Notes: a model not told the origin generated them from the sequence alone. DNA of 49,843 bases from Caulobacter sp. (GCA_028291055.1 JAQGIP010000049.1:1-49843); one strand, 5' to 3'. Shown: positions 26,811 to 36,623, counted from the stretch's first letter. Numbers and translations: made by a program.

Positions 26811-29141
26811 ATGACTGACGGCCCTGGCTCCGGCCACCGCTCTCTGGTCCGCTTCAGCGCGGGCACGGCGATGCTCGCCCTGGCCGCGACGCTGGCCCCC
26901 GGCGCCGCACGCGCTCAGGCCCAGGGCGTCGATGCGCCCATGGCCACCAAGGGCTCCACCCCGGCGCCGGCCGCCGCCCCCGTCGCCGCGCCCGTCGACG
27001 AAGGGTTGGGCGAACGCGGCTTCTACCTGGAAACCGACCTGCTGATCCGCGACGGGACCAGCAAGACCGTGACCGCGCGGGGCGGCGTCGAGGCGCGCTA
27101 TCAGGGCCGCACCCTGCGCGCCGACGAGGTGGTCTACGACAGCACCAACGGGGTGGTCACCGCGCGCGGCCACGTCCAGATCATCAATTCCGACGGCACC
27201 GCCCAGTTCGCCGAGGAGATGGTGCTGGACGAAGACCTGCGCGCCGGCATCGCCAAGGGCTTCTCCACGCGGCTGGGCGGCAACGCCAAGATCGCCGCCG
27301 CCACCGCCGTGCGGCGCAGCGAGAATGTGACGGAGCTCAACAAGGTCATCTACACCCCCTGCCCGATCTGCGCCGAGGACGGCTCGCCCAAGGAGCCCAG
27401 CTGGTCGATCCACGCCGACAAGGTGATCCAGGACCGCACCCGTCAGATCGTCTACTACAAGAATGCCGTCATCGAAATGTTCGGCATTCCAGTGCTTTAC
27501 GCGCCGATCTTCTGGCACGCCGACCCACAGGCCGAACGCCAGTCGGGCCTGCTGGTGCCCAAGCTGTCGGCCGCGCGCCGCCGGGGCCTGTCCTACGAGC
27601 AGCCCTATCTGCAGGTGATCTCGCCCTCCCAGGACCTGATCATCAGCCCGCAGATCAACACCAATGTGAACCCGTTCCTGAACCTGGATTGGCGCAAGCG
27701 CTTCTACTCGGGCTACGCCGAGGCGCGGTTCGGCTACACCTATGAAACCGACCTGACCAGCAACGGCGACCACCTGGGCGACCGCACCTCGCGCAGCTAC
27801 ATCCTCGCGGACGGCAAGTTCGACATCAACGCCAAGTGGAAGTGGGGCTTCACCGCCGAGCGCACCTCCGACGACCTGATCTTCGACAAATACGATATCG
27901 GCAACGTCTTCGAGCAGCACGGCCTGATCGGCGCCGACGACCACCGGCTGATCAGCCAAGTCTATACCACCCGCCAGGACCAGCGCTCCTACCTGTCCAT
28001 TTCGGCGATCAGCATCCAGGGCCTGCGCCCCAGCGACAACGACCGCACCTTCCCGACCATCGCCCCGCTGATCGAGGCGCGCTGGGAGCCCTCCGCGCCG
28101 ATCCTCGGCGGGCGCCTGCGCCTGTGGGGCAGCGCGGTGGTGCTGACCCGTGAGCAGTCGCCCCTGGTCTCGACCGATCCGGGCGTCGACAGCCGCCGCG
28201 CGACCGTGGAGGCCAACTGGCGCAGCACGGTCACCTTCTCCAGCGGCCTGCGGGTCAGCCCCTTCGCCGACATCCGCGCCGACAGCTACAACATCTCCGA
28301 CCTGACCCCCGCGCTGGGCTCCAGCGCCTCGGTGGGCCGCGCCCAGGGCGTGGTGGGGGTCGATGTCAGCTACCCCCTTATCCGCCGCGACGGCGAGCGC
28401 ACCATCGTCATCGAGCCCCTGGCCCAGCTGGCCATTTCGCCCAAGAGCCACCTCGACCCACGCATCCCCAACGAGGATTCGACCACGTTCGAGTTCGACG
28501 AGACCAACCTGTTCCGGACCGACAAATTCCCGGGCTTCGACCTCTACGAGGGCGGCCAGCGGCTAAACGCCGGCGTGCGGACGTCGGTCTTCTACGATGA
28601 CGGACGCGGCGGCAGCCTGCTGGTGGGCCGCAGCTATCGCAGCAAGCCCGACCCGATGTTCCCCGCCAGCAGCGGCCTGCAGGAGCGCCAGTCGGACTGG
28701 GTGGTCGCCGCCGAGGTCACGCCGATCAAGAGCCTGACGGTCTTCTCGCGCGCCCGGGTCGATTCGAACTCCAGCTCGGTGCGGCGCATCGAAGCCGGCG
28801 CCAACATCGATCTGAAGCGGGTGACGGGCTACGTCCGCTACCTTCGCGACAACCAGGACCCCACCGGCGTCAAGCGCGAAGACATCGACTTCGCCGGACA
28901 GGTTCTCCTCACAAAGCATTGGGGCGTCACGCTTTATGGCGTCCGAGACGTACAGGCCGATGTGTGGCGGCGGCGCGATATCGGCGTCTTCTATGCGGAT
29001 GACTGCCTGCGCGTGGACGTCTATTACCAGCACAGCGAGACATTCAACCGCACCCTGGGGCCGTCGGACCAACTGTCCATACGCCTAACGCTCGCCACAT
29101 TGGGTGATACAGGTTACAGCGACCCTCGCCGTGGCTATTGA
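26811..29141 (+). CDS. lptD: LPS-assembly outer-membrane protein LptD
   Basis: A 776-residue outer-membrane barrel that inserts LPS into the outer leaflet. Signal peptide to about residue 35 (LALAATLAPGAARAQA), an OstA/LptA-like domain (about 60-180; LRADEVVYDSTNGVVTARGHVQI), then the LptD barrel to the end. Cysteines C184 and C187 (CPIC) and C732 near the C-terminus are placed as in other LptD proteins, where disulfides join the N-domain and barrel. ATG 26811 is chosen because it sits just before the signal peptide. Confidence 0.95.
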   Translation: MTDGPGSGHRSLVRFSAGTAMLALAATLAPGAARAQAQGVDAPMATKGSTPAPAAAPVAAPVDEGLGERGFYLETDLLIRDGTSKTVTARGGVEARYQGRTLRADEVVYDSTNGVVTARGHVQIINSDGTAQFAEEMVLDEDLRAGIAKGFSTRLGGNAKIAAATAVRRSENVTELNKVIYTPCPICAEDGSPKEPSWSIHADKVIQDRTRQIVYYKNAVIEMFGIPVLYAPIFWHADPQAERQSGLLVPKLSAARRRGLSYEQPYLQVISPSQDLIISPQINTNVNPFLNLDWRKRFYSGYAEARFGYTYETDLTSNGDHLGDRTSRSYILADGKFDINAKWKWGFTAERTSDDLIFDKYDIGNVFEQHGLIGADDHRLISQVYTTRQDQRSYLSISAISIQGLRPSDNDRTFPTIAPLIEARWEPSAPILGGRLRLWGSAVVLTREQSPLVSTDPGVDSRRATVEANWRSTVTFSSGLRVSPFADIRADSYNISDLTPALGSSASVGRAQGVVGVDVSYPLIRRDGERTIVIEPLAQLAISPKSHLDPRIPNEDSTTFEFDETNLFRTDKFPGFDLYEGGQRLNAGVRTSVFYDDGRGGSLLVGRSYRSKPDPMFPASSGLQERQSDWVVAAEVTPIKSLTVFSRARVDSNSSSVRRIEAGANIDLKRVTGYVRYLRDNQDPTGVKREDIDFAGQVLLTKHWGVTLYGVRDVQADVWRRRDIGVFYADDCLRVDVYYQHSETFNRTLGPSDQLSIRLTLATLGDTGYSDPRRGY

Positions 29142-29199
29142 GCGTGCGGGAGAGACCGCGCGGGGCGCGCGGGCGGCGAACAGAGGAACGACCATATCC

Positions 29200-30516
29200 A
29201 TGCTTTCGGCGCTTAGCGTGACGAGCCTTCTTCGGGCTGCGGCGGTGTCCCTCACCGTGCTGGCCATCGCGGCCCCTGGCCCGGTGCTGGCGCAGGATGC
29301 ACAGCAGCAGGCTCCCCAGGGTCTTTCCGAGTCCGTCGCGGCGACGGTCAACGACGACATCATCTCGACCTACGATCTGGTGCAGCGCATGCGCCTGCTG
29401 ATCGTCACCACCGGGGTGCAGCCGACGCAGGAGAGCCTGCCGGGCCTGCAGCGCGAAGCGCTTCGATCGCTGATCGACGAGCGCCTGCAGATGCAGGAGC
29501 TTCACCGGGTGGAGAAGCAGCAGAAGCTCGACCTGGTGGCCACCGATCAGGAGGTCACCGACGAGATCACCGACATCGCCAAGAGCAACAACACCACGGC
29601 CGAGGCGCTGCTGGGCTCCCTGGCCGAGCGCGGCGTCGATCCCGTCACCTTCCGCAACCAGATCCGCACCAACATCAGCTGGCAGCGCTGGATCGCCGGC
29701 CGTTACGGCTCGCGCCTGCGGGTCGGCGACGACCAGATCAAGGCCCTCTTGCAGCGCCAGGCCGATTCGGCCACCAAGCCGCAGTATCTGGTCAGCGAAG
29801 TCGTGCTCGACGCCGCCCGCGTCGGCGGCATGGAAACCGCCCAGACCGGCGCTGAACAACTGGTCGCACAGCTGCAACAGGGCGCGCCCTTCGCCGCCGT
29901 CGCCCGCCAGTTCTCCAGCGCCCCCGACGCCGGCGCCGGCGGCGACATGGGCTGGATCGCGGCCAACGAAGTGCCGACCGAAGTCGCCCAGGCCCTGGAG
30001 GCCATGCGCCCCGGCCAGCTGTCGCGCCCGATCCCCGTCAAGGACGGCTTCTACATCGTGCTGCTGCGCGACAAGCACGCCGGCGCGACCTCGCAACTGG
30101 TCAACCTCAAGCAGGTCGCCGTGGCCCTGCCCGCCGACGCCCCGCCCGAAGCGGTGGAAGCCGCCCGGGTGACCCTGGAAGGCGTGCGGCCCAAGCTCAA
30201 GGGCTGTGAGGACCTCGAAGCCATCGCCGGCAAGACCGACGGCGTGCTGGTCGGCGACCTGGGCGAAGCGGAGGTCAAGGACCTGACCCCCAGCTTCCGC
30301 GAAGCGGTGGAAGGATTGCAGCCCGGCCAGATTTCCGCGCCGATCCGCACGGCGGCGGGCCTGCATCTGGTGGCCGTCTGCGCCAAGCGCTCAAGCGGCA
30401 GCCAGGGCCTCAGCCACGATCAGATGGAAGCGCGCCTGTACAACATGCAGCTTTCTCAGATCTCCAAGCGTTATCTCCGCGACCTCAAGAACGCGGCAAC
30501 CATCGAAGTCAGGTGA
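29200..30516 (+). CDS. surA: Periplasmic chaperone / peptidyl-prolyl isomerase SurA
   Basis: A 438-residue SurA-type protein that escorts outer-membrane proteins such as LptD. Signal peptide (ends ...PGPVLAQ, about residue 32), SurA N-terminal helical domain (VAATVNDDIISTYDLVQRMRLL), then two parvulin domains; the first contains AAVARQFSSAPDAGAGGDMGWI and the second is shorter and less conserved. ATG 29200 follows GAGGAAC at a good distance; an earlier in-frame start would overlap lptD. The stop overlaps the pdxA GTG. Confidence 0.92.
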   Translation: MLSALSVTSLLRAAAVSLTVLAIAAPGPVLAQDAQQQAPQGLSESVAATVNDDIISTYDLVQRMRLLIVTTGVQPTQESLPGLQREALRSLIDERLQMQELHRVEKQQKLDLVATDQEVTDEITDIAKSNNTTAEALLGSLAERGVDPVTFRNQIRTNISWQRWIAGRYGSRLRVGDDQIKALLQRQADSATKPQYLVSEVVLDAARVGGMETAQTGAEQLVAQLQQGAPFAAVARQFSSAPDAGAGGDMGWIAANEVPTEVAQALEAMRPGQLSRPIPVKDGFYIVLLRDKHAGATSQLVNLKQVAVALPADAPPEAVEAARVTLEGVRPKLKGCEDLEAIAGKTDGVLVGDLGEAEVKDLTPSFREAVEGLQPGQISAPIRTAAGLHLVAVCAKRSSGSQGLSHDQMEARLYNMQLSQISKRYLRDLKNAATIEVR

Positions 30517-31535
30517 AGACACGACCTCTAGCTCTGAGCCTTGGAGACCCCGCGGGGGTCGGAGCGGAGATCATCGTCAAGGCCTGGTCGGCGCTCCGCG
30601 AGACGGGGCTCGCCTTCATGGTGGTCGGCGACGCGGCCTCGCTGGCCGCCGCGCCGGGTGCGGGCGGGATCTCCATCCGCCCCGTCACCGGGCCTGACGA
30701 GGCCGCCCGACTCTTCCCCGATGCCCTGCCCGTGCTGGACCTGCCCCTGCGCGGCCCCGTGGTGGCCGGCAAGCCCTCTCCCAGCTATGCCGAGGGGGTG
30801 ATCCGCTGGATCGAGACCGGAGTCGGCCTGGCGCTGTCCGGCGGCGTCTCCGGCCTCGTCACCGCGCCCATCGCCAAGGCGCCCCTCTACGAGGCCGGGT
30901 TCAGATTCCCGGGCCATACCGAATTCCTGGCCGAGCTGACCGCCGCCGCCCGCTTCGACGGCGCGCGCGGGCCCGTGATGATGCTGACGGCGGGCGACCT
31001 GCGCGTGGCCCTGATCACCATCCACGAGCCGATCGCCCGGGTCCCGTCGTTGCTGACCGTGGAGCGTATCGTCAACGCCGGCCTGGTTACGGCCCAGGCC
31101 CTGCGCCGCGACTATGGCGTGGCCACGCCCAGGCTGGCCGTGGCCGCCCTCAATCCCCATGCGGGCGAAGGCGGCGCGCTGGGCCGCGAGGAGATCGACA
31201 TCATCGGGCCGGCGGTCCGCTCCCTGCGCGATCTGGGCGTCTTCGTCAGCGGCCCGTCGCCGGCCGACACCCTGTTCCACGCCGAGGCGCGGGCCGGCTA
31301 TGACGCCGTGCTCTGCATGTACCACGACCAGGCCCTGATCCCGGTCAAGATGCTCGACTTCTGGGGCGGCGTGAACGTAACGCTCGGCCTGCCCATCGTG
31401 CGCACCTCGCCCGACCATGGCACCGGCTTCGACATCGCCGGCCGGGGCCTGGCGCGCCCTGACAGCCTGATCGCCGCCATCCGCATGGCCGCCGAAATCG
31501 CCGAGCGTCGCCACGGCGCCGCGGTCGCCGCATGA
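30513..31535 (+). CDS. pdxA: 4-hydroxythreonine-4-phosphate dehydrogenase
   Basis: A 340-residue NAD-dependent enzyme of pyridoxal-5-phosphate synthesis. Seen: ALSLGDPAGVGAEI at the start, the metal-site histidines in FPGHTEFLAE and CMYHDQALIPVKMLDFWGGVN, and TSPDHGTGFDIAG near the end. The GTG overlaps the surA stop (GTGA). The surA-pdxA-rsmA order is widely conserved in proteobacteria. Confidence 0.96.
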   Translation: MKTRPLALSLGDPAGVGAEIIVKAWSALRETGLAFMVVGDAASLAAAPGAGGISIRPVTGPDEAARLFPDALPVLDLPLRGPVVAGKPSPSYAEGVIRWIETGVGLALSGGVSGLVTAPIAKAPLYEAGFRFPGHTEFLAELTAAARFDGARGPVMMLTAGDLRVALITIHEPIARVPSLLTVERIVNAGLVTAQALRRDYGVATPRLAVAALNPHAGEGGALGREEIDIIGPAVRSLRDLGVFVSGPSPADTLFHAEARAGYDAVLCMYHDQALIPVKMLDFWGGVNVTLGLPIVRTSPDHGTGFDIAGRGLARPDSLIAAIRMAAEIAERRHGAAVAA

Positions 31536-31542
31536 TGCGCTC

Positions 31543-32370
31543 ATGACCCTGGACGACCTGCCGCCCCTGCGCGAGCAACTGGCCGCCCACGACCTGATGG
31601 CGCGCAAGAGCTTCGGCCAGCACTTCCTGCTGGACCTGAACATTACCCGCAAGATCGCGCGCCTGGCCCGGATCGGCGAGGGCGACACCGTCATTGAGGT
31701 CGGCCCTGGCCCGGGCGGTTTGACCCGCGCCCTGCTGGAAACCGGCGCGCGGGTGATCGCCGTGGAGAAGGACCCGCGCTTCCTGCCCCTGCTGGCCGAG
31801 CTGGGAGGGGCCGTGGGAGGGCGTTTGAGCATCATCGAGGCCGATGCCCTGCGTATCAACGCCCCGGCCCTGATCGCGCCTGCCGCCACGGCGCACGTCG
31901 TCTCCAACCTGCCCTACAACGTCGGCACGCCCCTGCTGATCGGCTGGCTGACCGGCGCCTTCCGCCCCGCCTCCATGACCCTGATGTTCCAGAAGGAAGT
32001 CGCCGACCGCATCGCCGCCCAGCCCGGCGAGGACTCCTACGGACGGCTGTCGGTGATCTCCCAGGCCGTCGCGACCGCGCGGGTGGTGATGGACCTGCCG
32101 GCCCAGGCCTTCACGCCGCCGCCCAAGGTGGCCTCGGCGGTCGTGCGCCTGGTCCCGCTGGCCGATCCGCCGCCGGCCGGGGACATCCAGGCGCTGGAAA
32201 AAATCACCGCCGCCGCCTTCGGCCAGCGCCGCAAGATGCTGCGCTCATCGCTGAAGGTTCTGGGCGGCGGGGCCCTGTGCGCAGCCGCCGGAATCGACCC
32301 GAACGCACGGGCGGAAACGATTGATATTACTGGCTTCCTGGCCCTGGCGCGAGCGCTCCGGGAGAGCTAG
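31543..32370 (+). CDS. rsmA: 16S rRNA dimethyladenosine transferase RsmA/KsgA
   Basis: A 275-residue methyltransferase that dimethylates two adjacent adenines near the 3' end of 16S rRNA. AdoMet site VIEVGPGPGGLTRALLETGARVIAVEKD, catalytic NLPYNVGTPL, and SFGQHFLLD at the N-terminus. Last gene of the cluster; repeat copy 7 follows its stop by 21 bp, and no other terminator is visible. Confidence 0.97.
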   Translation: MTLDDLPPLREQLAAHDLMARKSFGQHFLLDLNITRKIARLARIGEGDTVIEVGPGPGGLTRALLETGARVIAVEKDPRFLPLLAELGGAVGGRLSIIEADALRINAPALIAPAATAHVVSNLPYNVGTPLLIGWLTGAFRPASMTLMFQKEVADRIAAQPGEDSYGRLSVISQAVATARVVMDLPAQAFTPPPKVASAVVRLVPLADPPPAGDIQALEKITAAAFGQRRKMLRSSLKVLGGGALCAAAGIDPNARAETIDITGFLALARALRES

Positions 32371-32391
32371 GCAACTCACCCCACACTCAAC

Positions 32392-32533
32392 GGGGACATG
32401 TTCGCTCTCAAACCCGCGACGATCCGGGTTGTGCGTCCGACCGTACGTGTCCCCCCACCTTCCGGCGCATTGGGGACACGTACGGTTTTGCGATACGGCC
32501 GGTCGTCAGTCACCTGAGAGCGAACATTTCCCC
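32392..32533. repeat. Palindromic RAYT-linked repeat, copy 7 (compensated variant)
   Basis: A 142-bp copy between convergent rsmA and gmk. Its left outer arm reads GGGGACATGTTCGCTCTCA and the right one TGAGAGCGAACATTTCCCC: the A-to-T change on the left is matched by a T-to-A change on the right, preserving that pair, while a second change (TTTCCCC) is unmatched. Inner arms match the consensus except at the right end. Confidence 0.92.
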
Positions 32534-32607
32534 GGCGGGCGGCGGTCAGGAGGCAATTCCGCGATCTTGCCCGGTCTCCAGGACCGCATGACCTGCATGC
32601 CTCCCGC

Positions 32608-33267
32608 TTAGGTCGCCTCGCCCAGCAGGGTGTCGACCAGCGGCGCGATCCACAGGTTGCGCCCGCCCTTCAACCGTTCGGCGTGGTAGATGTGGGCCAG
32701 CTCCGCATAGGCGCGGTCGAAGTCGTCGTTGAGGATCACGTAGTCGAAGGTGGTCCACAGCGCGACCTCGTCCTTGGCGCGGGAGATACGCTCGCGGATG
32801 GTGTCCTCGCTGTCCTGGGAACGGGCGTGCAGGCGGCGGCTCATCTCGGCCAGGGACGGCGGCAGGACGTAGACCAGCACCGTGTCCTTGGGCGCCTGGG
32901 CGTGGATGCGCATGGCGCCCTGGTAGTCGATGTCGAACAGGACGCTCTCGCCCCGGTCCAGGGCTTCCATGATCGGCTTCTTCGGGCTGCCGTAGCGGTT
33001 GCCGTAGACCTCGGCCCACTCCAGGAACTCGTCAGCCTCGACCATCTTGTTGAACACGGCGCGGTCCACGAAGTGATAGTCGCGGCCCTCGTGCTCACCG
33101 GGACGCGCGTCCCGGGTGGTGGCGGAGATCGACAGGTGCAGGTCCTGGTGGTCGGCCACCAGGCGGCGCGTCAGCGACGTCTTGCCGACGCCGGAGGGCG
33201 CCACGACCATCAGCAGCAGGCCCCGAGTCTGGCGCTCCCCCGTCTTGCGATCGCCGTCACTCGACAT
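32608..33267 (-). CDS. gmk: Guanylate kinase
   Basis: A 219-residue kinase converting GMP to GDP. P-loop APSGVGKTSLTRRL, GMP-binding segments TTRDARPGEHEGRDYHFV, and VLFDIDYQGA. Last gene of the minus-strand fab-mltG-yicC-gmk series; its start overlaps the yicC end by 11 bp. A 7-bp GGAGGCA/TGCCTCC inverted repeat after its stop (32540-32607) has no T run. Confidence 0.96.
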   Translation of the reverse strand: MSSDGDRKTGERQTRGLLLMVVAPSGVGKTSLTRRLVADHQDLHLSISATTRDARPGEHEGRDYHFVDRAVFNKMVEADEFLEWAEVYGNRYGSPKKPIMEALDRGESVLFDIDYQGAMRIHAQAPKDTVLVYVLPPSLAEMSRRLHARSQDSEDTIRERISRAKDEVALWTTFDYVILNDDFDRAYAELAHIYHAERLKGGRNLWIAPLVDTLLGEAT

Positions 33268-34141
33268 TCTGTACCTGCTCGCGAAGCTGTTCGATGGTGG
33301 CTTTGAGGTCCAGGCCGATCGCGGTCAAGGCCGAGGTGGCCGACTTCGAGCACAGGGTATTGGCCTCGCGCATGAACTCCTGCATCAGGAAGTCCAGCCG
33401 CCGGCCGGCGCCCTTGCCATCGTCGCCGATCAACACGCGCGCGGCGTCGATGTGGCTTTGCAGGCGGTCCAGCTCCTCGCGCACATCGGCCTTCACGGCC
33501 TGGATGGCGGCTTCCTGGATGATGCGGTCTTCCGACGCGCCCTCGCCCACCAGTTCGGTCAGGCGCCGCGCGAAACGGTCCTTCAGCACGCTGGGCTGGG
33601 TGGCGGCCTCCGCGCCGGCGGAGCCGACCAGCTTGTCGATGGTGTCGACCAGGCCGGACAGGACGGGCGTCAGCGCCGCGCCTTCGCCCAGGCGGGACAG
33701 TTTCAGGGCGTCGAGCGCCTGTGCCAGGGACAGCGCCATGGCGGCTTCGACGGCGGCCTTGGCCTCCGGGTCGGCAGCCTCGTCGCCGGCCTCCACGACG
33801 CCGCGCAGGGCCAGCAGGCCATCAAGGCTGGGCGGAGCGGCCTTGCCGGCGGCCACCAGGGGCGCGCCGGCCGCCAGATAGCGTTCCAGGACGGCCTGGT
33901 TGATGCGTATGGCGGCGTCGGTGTCCGCCTGCTTGGCCTGCAGCCCCACCGTCACCTGGCCCCGCAGGAAGCGGCTCTGGCCGCCATCCTTGGCAGCCCG
34001 TTCCAGGGTGTCGAAGCCGGGTGGCCCCCGGAAGCGGATCTCGAGATTGCGGCCGTTGACCGAGCGGGCCTCGACGGCCCAGCTCCAGGCGCCGAGCGCC
34101 CCTTCCGCGCGGCCGAAGCCGGTCATGCCCGAGAGCGCCAT
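33257..34141 (-). CDS. YicC-family endoribonuclease-like protein
   Basis: A 294-residue YicC protein. Hallmarks: MTGFGRAEG at the N-terminus, VEARSVNGRNLEIRFRGP, and the C-terminal DUF1732-type region GDDGKGAGRRLDFLMQEFMREANTLCSKS. YicC of E. coli is reported as an endoribonuclease linked to small RNA turnover; activity here is inferred. The ATG overlaps the mltG TGA by one base, and its 3' end overlaps gmk, a gene pair found together in many bacteria. Confidence 0.93.
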   Translation of the reverse strand: MALSGMTGFGRAEGALGAWSWAVEARSVNGRNLEIRFRGPPGFDTLERAAKDGGQSRFLRGQVTVGLQAKQADTDAAIRINQAVLERYLAAGAPLVAAGKAAPPSLDGLLALRGVVEAGDEAADPEAKAAVEAAMALSLAQALDALKLSRLGEGAALTPVLSGLVDTIDKLVGSAGAEAATQPSVLKDRFARRLTELVGEGASEDRIIQEAAIQAVKADVREELDRLQSHIDAARVLIGDDGKGAGRRLDFLMQEFMREANTLCSKSATSALTAIGLDLKATIEQLREQVQNVE

Positions 34142-35202
34142 CACTGGCCTCCGGCCAGGCCGGACGCGGCGGCGTCGTGGCGGGCCTTGCCGGCCCGTTC
34201 CAGGGCCCGCAGGTGCTCGACGTTGCGCTCGTGCTCTTCCAGGGTGGAGGCGAAGCTGTGGCCGCCGCTGCCGTTGGCCACGAAATAGAGTTCGGTGGTG
34301 CGCGGCGGGTCCAGCACGGCGGCCAGGGCGGCGCGGCCCGGGTTGCAGATCGGCCCCGGCGGCAGTCCGGTGATCTGATAGGTGTTGTAGGGCGTCACCG
34401 ACTGCAGCTCCGACATCCGGATGCCGTGGCCCAGGGGCCGGCCGCGGGTCAGGCCGTAGATGATGGTCGGATCGCTGCCCAGGCGGATGCCCTGCTCCAG
34501 GCGGTTGAGGAAGACGGCCGCCACCCGGGGGCGCTCTTCGCCGAGCGCGGTTTCCTTCTCGACGATCGAGGCCAGGGTGACCGCCTCGTCCATGGTCTTG
34601 AACGGCAGGTCGGCGCGGCGGTGTTCCCACAGCTGGGCCAGCAGCTTGTCGCGGGCGTCCATCATGCGTTGCAGCACGGCGGCGCGGTCTTCGCCCCGGC
34701 GGACCTCATAGGTCTCCGGCAGGATGGAGCCTTCCGGCGGCACGGGGGCGACGCCGGTCAGTTCCGGCGCCTTGGCCAGAATCTCGGCCGCCATTTCGGA
34801 GGTGACGCCCTCGGGGATGGTCACCTGGTGGCGCACCACCCTGCCCTTGTGGATCTGTTCGAGGATTTGGGCCATGGAGGCGCCGGACGGGAATTCGTAT
34901 TCGCCGGCCTTGAGGCCCCTCGCCTTGCCGGTGACCTGGGCCACGGTGATGAAGATGGCGCTGGATTTGACCGCGCCGGACCGCTCCAGGCTGGCCGCGA
35001 TCTCCGGCAGGCCCGCGCCCTTGCGCAGTTCGACATTGACCGGCTGGTGGTCCTTGGTGGCCGGGCCCGGGCCCTGGTAGAGCCACAGCACATAGACGCC
35101 AAATAGCATCAGGGCCGCGATCAGGGTCACCCCCGCGCTGAACAGCGTGACCAGCAGGCGCCGGCGCAAACTCAGCCCCCCGGCCTGGTTCATCGGGCTC
35201 AT
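34141..35202 (-). CDS. mltG: Endolytic peptidoglycan transglycosylase MltG
   Basis: A 353-residue YceG-like protein that cleaves nascent glycan strands at the inner membrane and sets their length. One N-terminal transmembrane helix (about 14-40), a LysM-like subdomain (VNVELRKGAGLPEIAASLERSG), and the catalytic region LASIVEKETALGEERPRVAAVFLNRL with its Glu, then LGSDPTIIYGL and YNTYQITGLPPGPICNPG. The start (35202-35200) overlaps the fabF stop; Met4 is an alternative. Confidence 0.95.
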   Translation of the reverse strand: MSPMNQAGGLSLRRRLLVTLFSAGVTLIAALMLFGVYVLWLYQGPGPATKDHQPVNVELRKGAGLPEIAASLERSGAVKSSAIFITVAQVTGKARGLKAGEYEFPSGASMAQILEQIHKGRVVRHQVTIPEGVTSEMAAEILAKAPELTGVAPVPPEGSILPETYEVRRGEDRAAVLQRMMDARDKLLAQLWEHRRADLPFKTMDEAVTLASIVEKETALGEERPRVAAVFLNRLEQGIRLGSDPTIIYGLTRGRPLGHGIRMSELQSVTPYNTYQITGLPPGPICNPGRAALAAVLDPPRTTELYFVANGSGGHSFASTLEEHERNVEHLRALERAGKARHDAAASGLAGGQ

Positions 35203-36479
35203 GAGACCTTGCGGAAGACGACGGAGGCGTTGGTGCCGCCGAAGCCGAAGCTGTTGGAGACGGCGACATCGATCTTCATCGGCTTGGCCTTGTTGGCGAT
35301 CAGCTGCAGCACCGCCTCGTGTTCCGGCTCGTCCAGGTTGATGGTCGGCGGCGCGACCTGGTCGCGGATCGCCAGGATGCAGAAGATGCTCTCGATGGCG
35401 CCGGCCGCGCCCAGCAGGTGGCCGGTCATCGACTTGGTGGACGACATCGCCACCCCGCCGGCGTCATCGCCCAGCAGCCGCTCCACGGCGCGCAATTCGA
35501 TCCAGTCGGCCATGGTCGAGGTGCCGTGGGCATTGACGTAATCGACGTCGGCCGGGGCAACGCCCGCGTCCTTCATGGCCGCCTGCATGGCGCGATAGCC
35601 GCCGTCGCCGTCTTCGGCCGGGGCGGTGATGTGGTAGCCGTCGCCCGACAGGCCATAACCGATCACCTCGGCATAGATCTTCGCGCCGCGCGCCTTGGCG
35701 TGCTCGTATTCCTCCAGCACCACCACGCCCGCGCCCTCGCCCATGACGAAGCCTTCGTGACCCTTGTCGTAGGGGCGCGAGGCCTTTTCGGGCGCGTCGT
35801 TGAAGCCCGTTGCCATGGCGCGGCAGGCGATGAAGCCGGCAATGCCGATCTCGCAGATCGCGGCCTCGCAGCCCCCGGCGATCATCACATCGGCGTCCCC
35901 GTATTTGATCAGCCTGGTGGCGTCGCCGATGGCGTGGGCGCCGGTGGCGCAGGCCGTGACCACCGCGTGGTTGGGACCCTTGAAGCCGTAGCGGATGGAC
36001 ACCTGGCCGGACGCCAGGTTGATCAGAGCCGAGGGAATGAAGAAGGGCGACACCCGGCGCGGGCCCTTGTCGCGCAGCTCGATGGCGGTCTTGGCGATGG
36101 TGTCCAGGCCGCCGATGCCGGAGCCAAGGATGACGCCGGTGCGGTAGCGGTCTTCCTCGGTCTGGGGCTCCCAGCCCGAATCGCGGACAGCCTCGTCGGC
36201 CGCCGCCATGCCATAGAGGATGAAGTCGTCGACCTTGCGCTGGTCCTTCGGGGCCATGGTGTTGTTGGGGTCGAAGGACCCTTCGACATCCGGGCCGCCG
36301 CCGCCGCGCCCGTCCACCCGCGGCACTTCGCAGGCGATCTGGCAAGCGTAGTCGGTGGTGTCGAAGGCGGTGATTCGGTTGGCGCCCGACTTGCCGGCCA
36401 GGATGTTCTTCCAGCTGACATCCACCCCGTGGCCCAGGGGGGTCAGGAGGCCGAGACCGGTGACGACGACTCTACGCAT
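35199..36479 (-). CDS. fabF: 3-oxoacyl-ACP synthase II
   Basis: A 426-residue KAS II that condenses malonyl-ACP with acyl-ACP. The catalytic Cys-His-His triad is seen in VVTACATGAHAIGDA, YVNAHGTSTMAD and STKSMTGHLLGAAGAIE. Length is a little above the usual 412 because of a Gly-rich insert near residue 60 (DGRGGGGPDVEG). It lies downstream of acpP, with which it is usually paired. Confidence 0.97.
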   Translation of the reverse strand: MRRVVVTGLGLLTPLGHGVDVSWKNILAGKSGANRITAFDTTDYACQIACEVPRVDGRGGGGPDVEGSFDPNNTMAPKDQRKVDDFILYGMAAADEAVRDSGWEPQTEEDRYRTGVILGSGIGGLDTIAKTAIELRDKGPRRVSPFFIPSALINLASGQVSIRYGFKGPNHAVVTACATGAHAIGDATRLIKYGDADVMIAGGCEAAICEIGIAGFIACRAMATGFNDAPEKASRPYDKGHEGFVMGEGAGVVVLEEYEHAKARGAKIYAEVIGYGLSGDGYHITAPAEDGDGGYRAMQAAMKDAGVAPADVDYVNAHGTSTMADWIELRAVERLLGDDAGGVAMSSTKSMTGHLLGAAGAIESIFCILAIRDQVAPPTINLDEPEHEAVLQLIANKAKPMKIDVAVSNSFGFGGTNASVVFRKVS

Positions 36480-36552
36480 GGGATGACTTCCTGCTGCGGT
36501 TCCTGACCGAGGCCAAGCGGCGCCCGGATGCGGATATATAGGGCCCTATACG

Positions 36553-36596
36553 AAAACCGCCGCGCGCAGGGCAATTTGGCCCATGCAGCGCGGCGG
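36553..36596 (-). terminator. Intrinsic terminator behind acpP
   Basis: A 9-bp stem CCGCCGCGC / GCGCGGCGG (36557-36565 with 36588-36596) encloses a second GGGC/GCCC hairpin; on the minus strand it is followed by TTTTCG (36556-36551). It lies between acpP and fabF and may partly terminate, giving more acpP than fabF message. Confidence 0.7.
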
Positions 36597-36623
36597 CGAA
36601 AGGTCGGCGATGATCCGGTGGGA

